From assembly GCA_937897665.1 (NCBI GenBank), contig CALCPB010000802.1, positions 1 to 5,645 of the forward strand: a stretch of DNA of 5,645 nucleotides, read 5' to 3'. Below, in pieces: positions 1 to 5,645 of the stretch. The notes under the pieces were generated by a model, which searched no databases, was not told the origin of the DNA, and saw nothing but the letters and a program-made list of their open reading frames with translations. The stretch comes from an uncultured Halomicronema sp. (GTDB taxonomy: Bacteria; Cyanobacteriota; Cyanobacteriia; Phormidesmidales; Phormidesmidaceae). Both the position numbers and the translations under genes were made by a program. Every line of letters begins with the position of its first letter. Within the stretch, counting starts at the first letter, position 1.

Positions 1-381
1 AAAGACGCGGCCAAAGCAGCTAAAGCGGCTCCAGTCGATAGTCCGAAGATTCTCTTGGCGGTGGCCACTAAAGGCGGCGGCTTGGTCAATCAGCACTTTG
101 GTCATGCCAAGGAATTCATGATTTACGAAGTGGATGCCACCGAAGCCAATTTCATCGGGCACCGCAAAGTGGCCGACTACTGCCAGGGCGGTTACGGCGA
201 AGAAGCCGCGCTTGACGGCATCATCAGCACCGTCGCTGACTGTAAGGCTGTGCTGGCCGCCAAGGTTGGCCCCTGCCCGCAAAAAGAGCTGAAAAAAGCG
301 GGCCTGCAGGTCGTGGAAGCCTACGACGTGATCGAGACTGTGGCCCGCCAGTTCTACGACGAGCATGTCTTGGCGGCGTAG
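1..381 (+). CDS. nifB: NifB, FeMo-cofactor biosynthesis protein, C-terminal part (5' truncated by window)
   Basis: The frame is open from the first base, so the gene starts upstream; 126 residues are visible before the TAG stop. NifB makes NifB-co, the Fe-S-C core precursor of the nitrogenase cofactor, from simpler [4Fe-4S] units. Its catalytic radical-SAM domain is N-terminal and lies outside the window. What is seen is an Ala/Lys-rich linker (about residues 1-16) followed by the NifX/NafY-like domain that binds cofactor precursors. The recognisable core is the segment [19 protein letters not shown], followed by [23 protein letters not shown] and the end segment EAYDVIETV. This domain is appended to radical-SAM NifB in many diazotrophs. 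A start at the internal TTG (position 55) would remove only the linker and is not a real start. Position directly before fdxN is the classical cyanobacterial arrangement. The reading frame shows no damage. NifX or NafY as free-standing proteins are the alternatives, but the nifB-fdxN-nifS order makes nifB far more likely. Confidence 0.93.
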   Translation, partial: KDAAKAAKAAPVDSPKILLAVATKGGGLVNQHFGHAKEFMIYEVDATEANFIGHRKVADYCQGGYGEEAALDGIISTVADCKAVLAAKVGPCPQKELKKAGLQVVEAYDVIETVARQFYDEHVLAA

Positions 382-390
382 CTGCTCCTA

Positions 391-412
391 GGACTGCACT
401 CCGGTGCAGTCC
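391..412 (+). promoter_or_regulatory. Perfect hairpin in the nifB-fdxN spacer
   Basis: GGACTGCAC (391-399) and GTGCAGTCC (404-412) form a perfect 9-bp stem with a 4-base loop (TCCG), starting 9 bases after the nifB stop codon. No T-run follows, so it does not look like an intrinsic terminator. An intercistronic mRNA stability or processing element is the more likely role (inference). The possible GTG start for fdxN at 404 sits inside this stem, which argues against that start. Confidence 0.7.
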
Positions 413-451
413 GTCTGCCTCAATCCTGTTCACCCCACGAGGAATCGAGCC

Positions 452-814
452 ATGACATACGCCATCACCAGTGACTGTATTCGCTGCGATCGCTGCCTCT
501 CGGCTTGCCCCACCGGCGCGATCGAGACGAATGGAACGAATGTGTGGATTGAGGTTGATCGCTGCAACCAGTGTGAGGGGGCCTATGGGGTTCCCCAATG
601 CTGGTCGGTGTGCCCCACTAACGAAGGCTGTGTGCCGCTGACGACTGGCGTCGCTGCCCTCGCGGCTTCCAGTGCGCCGACCAACGATTACTGGACGGCT
701 TGGTTCGCCAAATATACCCAGATGGTGGAGCGTCTCAAAGGGACGCAGCAGTCGGGTTATTGGCGGCAGTGGTTTGACGACTATGCCCAACGGCTGCAAC
801 AACTGCAGGCCTAA
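452..814 (+). CDS. fdxN: FdxN, nif-associated 2[4Fe-4S] ferredoxin
   Basis: A 120-residue low-potential ferredoxin of the FdxN type, thought to supply electrons for nitrogenase cofactor biosynthesis, most likely to NifB. Two cluster-binding motifs are visible. The first is C-x2-C-x2-C-x3-CP with Cys 9, 12, 15 and 19. The second is the extended C-x2-C-x8-C-x3-CP with Cys 38, 41, 50 and 54, plus an extra Cys60. After a short Ala/Ser linker (67-77) comes an aromatic tail with two copies of YWxxWFxxYxQ (residues 80-90 and 103-113), a trait I recall from cyanobacterial FdxN. ATG 452 is chosen because GAGG (439-442) precedes it by 9 bases and the protein begins with the expected MTYAITSDC. An upstream in-frame GTG (404) would add 16 unrelated residues and lies in a hairpin. 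The gene is 70 bases after nifB and 84 before nifS. In some heterocystous strains this gene is split by a DNA element; here it is whole. Confidence 0.93.
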   Translation: MTYAITSDCIRCDRCLSACPTGAIETNGTNVWIEVDRCNQCEGAYGVPQCWSVCPTNEGCVPLTTGVAALAASSAPTNDYWTAWFAKYTQMVERLKGTQQSGYWRQWFDDYAQRLQQLQA

Positions 815-819
815 GCCTT

Positions 820-832
820 GCCGGTTACCGGC
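820..832 (+). repeat. Small inverted repeat in the fdxN-nifS spacer
   Basis: GCCGG (820-824), TTA and CCGGC (828-832) form a short perfect dyad just after the fdxN stop. It is too short to assign a role, and no T-run follows. It may be a minor intercistronic hairpin or chance in GC-rich DNA. Confidence 0.35.
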
Positions 833-898
833 CCTGAACTGTCCGTTTGCCTCGAATGCCTGACCCCCCAACCCTTTATTGCTAGCGCGGAGATTGTG

Positions 899-2092
899 AT
901 GGTTATTTATTTAGACAACAACGCCACCACCCGAATTGACCCAGCTGTGGTGGAGGCGATGCTGCCTTACCTGACCGAGCTGTATGGCAACCCTTCGTCA
1001 ATGCACAGCTTTGGGGGCCAGGTCGGGGCATCGGTGCAAGATGCGCGCGAAAAGGTCGCCGCTCTGCTCGGTGCCGAAGATACCGAAATCATTTTCAATA
1101 GCTGCGGCAGTGAAGGCAACAATACTGCCATTCACGCGGCGCTGGCAGCCCAGCCCGAGAAGCGCCACATCGTCACCACCGCTGTCGAGCACCCAGCCAT
1201 TCTGAATGTGTGTAAGCACTTGGAAAAGAAGGGCTACACCGTGACTTACCTCTCGGTGGATGGGCGTGGTCAGCTTGACCTGATGGAGCTAGAAGCTGCC
1301 CTGACCGGCGGCACGGCCCTCGTCACTACGATGTACGCCAACAACGAAACGGGAGTCATTTTCCCGGTTGAAGAGATTGGGGCGATCGCCCATGAATACG
1401 GTGCCACCTTCCACGTTGACGCCGTGCAGGCGGTGGGCAAAGTTGCGATTGACCTGAGCACCAGCAACATCGACTTGCTCACGCTCTCCGGTCACAAGCT
1501 GCATGCCCCCAAAGGGATTGGCGCACTGTATGTGCGACGCGGCTTCCGGTTCCGGCCCTTCCTGCTCGGGGGGCACCAAGAACGGGGCCGTCGGGCCGGG
1601 ACGCAAAATGTGCCGGGCATCGTCGCCCTGGGCAAAGCGGCCGAACTGGCCCAACGCGACCTGCGCAATGCCCCTAAGGAAGCTTGGCTGCGTGACTGCC
1701 TAGAGCGCGAACTGCTGGCCAACATTCCTGACTGTGAGGTCAACGGTGGTGGCTCGCCCCGGTTGCCCAACACCACCAACATTGGCTTCAAATACATCGA
1801 AGGCGAAGCCATTCTCTACATGCTTAACCGCGAAGGCATCTGCGCTTCCTCGGGCTCGGCCTGTACGTCTGGTTCCCTCGATCCGTCCCATGTGCTGACG
1901 GCAATGGGTTTGCCTTACACCATCTTGCACGGCTCGATTCGCTTCAGCCTGTCGCGCTTCACTACCGAAAGCGATGTGCAGCATGTGCTGGCGGTGATGC
2001 CCGGCATTGTTGAAAAACTGCGGGCGATGTCGCCTTTCAACAACGACCAGGCCGAGTGGCTGCAGGAACGCGACGTGGCTGTTGCCACGTAA
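899..2092 (+). CDS. nifS: NifS, PLP-dependent cysteine desulfurase
   Basis: A 397-residue class V aminotransferase-fold enzyme that converts L-cysteine to alanine and passes the sulfur, as an enzyme-bound persulfide, to NifU for Fe-S cluster assembly in nitrogenase maturation. The N-terminus VIYLDNNATT is diagnostic. His98 in the AVEHPA motif should stack on the cofactor ring. Asp174 and Gln177 in HVDAVQAVG contact the pyridine ring. Lys200 in SGHKLHAPKG forms the PLP Schiff base. Cys322 in SSGSACTSG is the persulfide-forming cysteine. Length and spacing match Azotobacter NifS (about 400 residues, Lys202 and Cys325). ATG 899 is preceded by GGAG (889-892) at good spacing; an in-frame GTG directly before it (896) would add one residue, and a TTG at 818 would add 27 unrelated residues. 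A housekeeping IscS is possible by sequence alone, but the position between fdxN and nifU settles it as nifS. Confidence 0.96.
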   Translation: MVIYLDNNATTRIDPAVVEAMLPYLTELYGNPSSMHSFGGQVGASVQDAREKVAALLGAEDTEIIFNSCGSEGNNTAIHAALAAQPEKRHIVTTAVEHPAILNVCKHLEKKGYTVTYLSVDGRGQLDLMELEAALTGGTALVTTMYANNETGVIFPVEEIGAIAHEYGATFHVDAVQAVGKVAIDLSTSNIDLLTLSGHKLHAPKGIGALYVRRGFRFRPFLLGGHQERGRRAGTQNVPGIVALGKAAELAQRDLRNAPKEAWLRDCLERELLANIPDCEVNGGGSPRLPNTTNIGFKYIEGEAILYMLNREGICASSGSACTSGSLDPSHVLTAMGLPYTILHGSIRFSLSRFTTESDVQHVLAVMPGIVEKLRAMSPFNNDQAEWLQERDVAVAT

Positions 2093-2158
2093 CCTTTGCC
2101 TCGCCCCTGCCGATCCATTTCACGTCCACCCTGTTCACCCTCACCCCCCGAAACTGCC

Positions 2159-3067
2159 ATGTGGGACTACTCAGAAAAAGTACTCGACCTGTTCTATAAC
2201 CCCCTCAACCAGGGGGCCATTGAAAATCCTGATCAGCCTGATGTAGCAGTGTTCTATGGCGAAGTGGGCAGCATTGCCTGCGGGGATGCCTTGAGACTGC
2301 ACCTCAAGGTTCAGGTGTCAGCGGATGAAATTTTAGATGCCCGGTTCCAAACCTTTGGCTGCACGAGCGCGATCGCCTCTTCCTCGGCTCTGACCGAAAT
2401 CATCAAGGGCAAAACGTTAGACGAAGCGCTCAACATCTCGAATCAGGACATTGCTGACTTTCTCGGCGGTCTGCCCGAAGCCAAGATGCACTGCTCGGTG
2501 ATGGGGCAAGAGGCGTTAGAAGCTGCCATCTATAAATATCGCGGTATCGAAGTTGAACATCACGAAGATGACGAAGGTAGCCTGGTTTGCCAGTGCTACG
2601 GCATCACCGAACCCAAAATTCGCCGGGTGATCATCGAAAACGACCTCGCCGATGTTGAGCAAGTTACTAACTATATCAAGGCCGGTGGCGGCTGCGGCTC
2701 CTGCTTGGCGGGCATTGAAGACATCCTGATCGAAGTACAGCAAGAGCGCGACGCTGTCCCTGGTCGGGTGGCGGCTGAAATCGCGATCGCCCAGATTGAC
2801 GAAACCGCCGCGCCCCGCCATCTCACCACCGTGCAAAAAATCAAGCTGATTCAGCAGGTGTTGGATACCGAGATTCGGCCCATCCTCATCGCCGACGGCG
2901 GTGATGTGGAACTGTTTGACGTCGCGGGCGATCGCGTCCAGGTCACGCTCAAAGGTGCTTGCGGCGGCTGCGCCAGCAGCACTGCCACGCTCAAAAATTC
3001 CATCGAGGCCAAGTTAAAGGATCTGGTCTTACCCAGCCTCACGGTGGAAGAAGTTCCTGCCCTTTAG
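2159..3067 (+). CDS. nifU: NifU, modular Fe-S cluster assembly scaffold
   Basis: A 302-residue scaffold that receives sulfur from NifS and builds [2Fe-2S] and [4Fe-4S] clusters for NifH and other nitrogenase proteins. Three domains are visible in order. An IscU-like N-terminal domain (about 1-130) has Cys41 (followed by the conserved Asp43), Cys68 and Cys112. A central permanent [2Fe-2S] domain related to the Bfd fold (about 140-192) has Cys144-x-Cys146 and Cys179-x2-Cys182. A C-terminal Nfu-like domain (about 224-302) has Cys268-x2-Cys271 in the motif KGACGGC, following ADGGDVEL. All ligand cysteines match Azotobacter NifU, so the protein should be functional. The start is ATG 2159 because MWDYSEKVLDLFYNP is the family N-terminus; a TTG at 2096 would add 21 unrelated residues. 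No Shine-Dalgarno sequence is visible before this ATG, only a pyrimidine-rich leader, so translation may rely on coupling or a non-SD mode. It lies 66 bases after nifS. Confidence 0.97.
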   Translation: MWDYSEKVLDLFYNPLNQGAIENPDQPDVAVFYGEVGSIACGDALRLHLKVQVSADEILDARFQTFGCTSAIASSSALTEIIKGKTLDEALNISNQDIADFLGGLPEAKMHCSVMGQEALEAAIYKYRGIEVEHHEDDEGSLVCQCYGITEPKIRRVIIENDLADVEQVTNYIKAGGGCGSCLAGIEDILIEVQQERDAVPGRVAAEIAIAQIDETAAPRHLTTVQKIKLIQQVLDTEIRPILIADGGDVELFDVAGDRVQVTLKGACGGCASSTATLKNSIEAKLKDLVLPSLTVEEVPAL

Positions 3068-3086
3068 ATTGGGCCTGCCTCCGTAC

Positions 3087-3152
3087 GGGCGAGGCATTCG
3101 GGCATCAGCGTTATGGGTCGCACCAGTCCGTTGTCAACCGAATGCCTCGCCC
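3087..3152 (+). promoter_or_regulatory. Long-stem hairpin downstream of nifU
   Basis: GGGCGAGGCATTCGG (3087-3101) is the exact reverse complement of CCGAATGCCTCGCCC (3138-3152), giving a perfect 15-bp stem around a 36-base loop, 19 bases after the nifU stop. The following bases are C-rich with no T-run, so it is unlikely to be a standard intrinsic terminator. It may stabilise the upstream nifU mRNA, mark a processing site or attenuate read-through into nifH. The left arm can alternatively pair with TGCCTC at 3076-3081 (to GAGGCA, 3091-3096), a competing smaller hairpin. Confidence 0.7.
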
Positions 3153-3210
3153 CTGCAACCCTCTACTCCTCGTTTCCTAACCCCCATGAACATACTTTCG
3201 ACAGCCCGTC

Positions 3211-3245
3211 ACTTCGGGCGATCGCCACCCGCCTGACCCCGAAGT
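3211..3245 (+). promoter_or_regulatory. Inverted repeat in the nifH leader region
   Basis: ACTTCGGG (3211-3218) is complementary to CCCGAAGT (3238-3245): 8 bp with a 19-base loop. The loop side of the left arm overlaps a HIP1 palindrome (3218-3225). The left arm can also pair over 7 bases with a second CCGAAGT at 3282-3288. Function unknown. Confidence 0.45.
3217..3226. repeat. HIP1 palindrome (extended form GGCGATCGCC)
   Basis: GCGATCGC is the highly iterated palindrome typical of many cyanobacterial genomes. This copy is the only intergenic one here; five others lie in coding sequence at 486-493 (fdxN), 1382-1389 (nifS), 2369-2376, 2783-2790 and 2928-2935 (all nifU). Their number supports a cyanobacterial origin. 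No local regulatory role is implied. Confidence 0.85.
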
Positions 3246-3248
3246 CTC

Positions 3249-3278
3249 CAGAAATCAACTTTTCACCCTTGATTTCTG
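3249..3278 (+). promoter_or_regulatory. Hairpin in the nifH leader
   Basis: CAGAAATCAA (3249-3258) and TTGATTTCTG (3269-3278) form a perfect 10-bp stem with a 10-base loop, ending 61 bases before the nifH start. The stem is flanked on both sides by the 9-base direct repeat CCGAAGTCT (3239-3247 and 3282-3290). It is a candidate for the 5' stabilising or processing stem-loop of nifH mRNA; as a DNA dyad it could instead be a protein-binding site. Both roles are inference. Confidence 0.6.
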
Positions 3279-3279
3279 A

Positions 3280-4212
<933 letters not shown>

Positions 4213-4225
4213 ACCGTTTTGCTGA

Positions 4226-4281
4226 AGAAATCGGGTCGCGCTGAGCGGCCTCTAACCCAGCCGAACAGCGCCCCGGTTTCT
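4226..4281 (+). promoter_or_regulatory. Strong stem-loop in the nifH-nifD spacer
   Basis: Bases 4226-4235 pair with 4272-4281 (10 pairs, one of them G-U). After a 2-base bulge (TC, 4236-4237), GCGCTG (4238-4243) pairs with CAGCGC (4266-4271), for 16 pairs in all. A further CGGC/GCCG helix (4246-4249 with 4260-4263) can form inside. It starts 14 bases after the nifH stop. No T-run follows, so partial termination is possible but a 3' stabiliser of a nifH-only mRNA is more likely. This would fit the excess of nifH over nifDK transcript known in cyanobacteria. Confidence 0.8.
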
Positions 4282-4321
4282 GACTTCCTCTCCACTCACT
4301 CACCCTACCTAAGAGGGCACC

Positions 4322-5645
4322 ATGACCACCGTAGAAGATCGCAAAGCGCTCGTCCAGGAAGTCCTGGAAGCGTATCCCGCCAAAGCTAAAAAGAGCCGCT
4401 CCAAGCACCTGAACGTAACCGAAGAAGGCGCATCTGACTGCGGCGTCAAGTCCAATAAAAAGTCTGTTCCTGGCGTAATGACCACCCGTGGCTGTGCCTA
4501 TGCAGGGGCTAAGGGTGTGGTCTGGGGGCCGGTTAAAGACATGATTCACATCAGCCACGGCCCAGTGGGCTGCGGCTACTACTCCTGGTCTGGTCGGCGT
4601 AACTATTACATCGGCACCACGGGGGTTGATACCTTTGGCACGATGCAGTTCACCTCTGATTTCCAAGAGCGTGACATCGTGTTTGGGGGTGACAAAAAGC
4701 TCGACAAATTGATTGATGAACTCGAAGTGCTCTTTCCCCTCAGTAAGGGCACCACGATTGAATCGGAATGTCCGGTGGGCCTCATCGGTGATGACATCGA
4801 AGCCGTTGCCCGTAAGCAAGCCAAGAAAACTGGCAAGCCGGTGGTTCCCGTGCGTTGTGAAGGCTTCCGCGGCGTGTCGCAATCGCTGGGTCACCACATT
4901 GCCAACGACACCGTGCGAGACTGGGTACTACCCAAGGCCGATGAGTATCGACAAACCCCGGAAGGGTTTGAGCCGGGTCCCTACGATGTCAACATCATTG
5001 GTGACTACAACATCGGTGGTGATGCTTGGCCCAGCCGCCTCTTGCTAGAGGCGATCGGCCTGCGCGTTATCTGTCAGTTCTCTGGCGATGGCACCTTCAA
5101 TGAAGTGGTGATGACGCCCCTGGCGAAGATGAACCTGATCCACTGCTATCGCTCGATGAACTATATCTGCCGCTTCATGGAAGAGAAGTATCAGATCCCT
5201 TGGTTGGAGTACAACTTCTTTGGCCCCACCCAAATCGCCAAGTCGCTGCGCAAAATTGCGGCTCAGTTTGACGAAACCATCCAAGCGAAAGCGGAAGAAG
5301 TCATCGCCAGCTTCCAGCCTCGGATGGACGCCATCCTGGATAAGTATCGTTCTCGTCTCGAAGGTAAGGAAGTGATGATGATGGTGGGTGGCCTGCGGCC
5401 TCGCCACGTTGTCCCCGCCTTTGAAGACTTGGGGATGAAGGTGATCGGCACCGGCTATGAATTCGGTCACGGTGATGACTACAAGCGCACTGCTGACTAC
5501 GTCAGCGAAGGCACCGTCATCTATGACGACGTCAGTGGCTTTGAGTTTGAAGAACTCGCCAAGAAGATGAAGCCCGACCTGATCGCCGCTGGTATTAAAG
5601 AGAAGTACGTCTTCCAGAAGATGGCTCTGCCCTTCCGCCAGATGC
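4322..5645 (+). CDS. nifD: NifD, nitrogenase MoFe protein alpha subunit (3' truncated by window)
   Basis: The frame runs open to the window edge, giving 441 complete codons of a protein usually about 480-500 residues long. NifD with NifK forms the alpha2-beta2 MoFe protein, which carries the P-clusters and FeMo-cofactor where N2 is reduced. P-cluster ligands are Cys58 (TTRGCAYAG), Cys84 ([11 protein letters not shown]) and Cys150 (ESECPVG), equivalent to Azotobacter Cys62, 88 and 154. Active-site Val66, Arg92, Gln187 and His191 (GVSQSLGHH) are present, as is the FeMo-cofactor ligand Cys275 in HCYRSMNYI. The last visible residues, KMALPFRQM, come directly before the expected His442 cofactor ligand; the single leftover base (C) agrees with a His codon. 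ATG 4322 is preceded by GAGG (4313-4316) at 5 bases, and the N-terminus fits the family. VnfD and AnfD are unlikely given the match to NifD. No frameshift or inserted element is seen in the visible part; nifK presumably follows. Confidence 0.97.
   Translation, partial: MTTVEDRKALVQEVLEAYPAKAKKSRSKHLNVTEEGASDCGVKSNKKSVPGVMTTRGCAYAGAKGVVWGPVKDMIHISHGPVGCGYYSWSGRRNYYIGTTGVDTFGTMQFTSDFQERDIVFGGDKKLDKLIDELEVLFPLSKGTTIESECPVGLIGDDIEAVARKQAKKTGKPVVPVRCEGFRGVSQSLGHHIANDTVRDWVLPKADEYRQTPEGFEPGPYDVNIIGDYNIGGDAWPSRLLLEAIGLRVICQFSGDGTFNEVVMTPLAKMNLIHCYRSMNYICRFMEEKYQIPWLEYNFFGPTQIAKSLRKIAAQFDETIQAKAEEVIASFQPRMDAILDKYRSRLEGKEVMMMVGGLRPRHVVPAFEDLGMKVIGTGYEFGHGDDYKRTADYVSEGTVIYDDVSGFEFEELAKKMKPDLIAAGIKEKYVFQKMALPFRQM

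Noticed and set aside
404..451. Upstream GTG start that would extend FdxN by 16 residues
   Set aside because: It lies inside a hairpin, has no Shine-Dalgarno sequence, and the added residues are not part of the ferredoxin family; ATG 452 has GAGG upstream.
478..482. TATTC in fdxN, the core recalled for the Anabaena fdxN-element recombination site
   Set aside because: A 5-base match is expected often by chance, and the gene is contiguous with no recombinase or element border nearby.
224..871. Long minus-strand open frame of 215 codons opposite nifB/fdxN
   Set aside because: It lies wholly antisense to clearly recognised genes, crosses their spacers, and its translation is low-complexity and Arg/Gly/Pro-rich with no recognisable motif.
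818..898. Upstream TTG start that would extend NifS by 27 residues
   Set aside because: NifS proteins begin directly at the YLDNNATT segment, and ATG 899 has its own GGAG.
2096..2158. Upstream TTG start that would extend NifU by 21 residues
   Set aside because: The added residues are Pro/Cys-rich spacer translation, and MWDYSEKVL is the usual NifU start.
3186..3236. Possible 16-codon small gene in the nifU-nifH spacer
   Set aside because: No ribosome binding site, it overlaps inverted repeats, and its length is expected by chance.
4226..4300. Intrinsic terminator after nifH
   Set aside because: The hairpin is strong but is followed by mixed C/T/A sequence, not a T-run, and nifD follows closely in the same direction.

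Overview
This window is a stretch of a cyanobacterial nitrogen-fixation (nif) cluster, all on the + strand, in the order nifB (3' end only), fdxN, nifS, nifU, nifH, nifD (5' portion only). The gene order, the FdxN type with its aromatic C-terminal tail, the NifH and NifD sequence style, and six copies of the HIP1 palindrome GCGATCGC all point to a diazotrophic cyanobacterium with fairly GC-rich DNA. Genus is not decidable by eye. No recombination element interrupts fdxN or the visible part of nifD.

Layout. 1-381: C-terminal end of NifB, covering the NifX/NafY-like cofactor-binding domain. 452-814: FdxN, an 8Fe-8S-type ferredoxin. 899-2092: NifS cysteine desulfurase. 2159-3067: NifU, the three-domain Fe-S scaffold. 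3068-3339: a 272-base non-coding spacer with several inverted repeats, holding the nifH leader. 3340-4212: NifH, the nitrogenase Fe protein. 4213-4321: a 109-base spacer with a strong hairpin. 4322 to the window end: NifD, the MoFe protein alpha subunit, intact for 441 residues and cut off exactly before the expected FeMo-cofactor histidine ligand.

How the genes work together. NifS releases sulfur from cysteine and NifU assembles Fe-S clusters with it. These supply NifB (whose radical-SAM part lies upstream of the window), which makes the FeMo-cofactor precursor, probably with FdxN as electron donor. They also supply NifH and NifDK, the catalytic nitrogenase. All genes are co-directional with short gaps, consistent with transcription from a promoter upstream of the window, plus RNA-level control in the structured nifU-nifH and nifH-nifD spacers.

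The protein content is a known system and no new one was found. What deserves a second look is mainly non-coding: hairpins in most of the spacers, alternative pairings before nifH, a perfect palindrome over the nifH ribosome binding site, and a short repeat recurring in the spacers.
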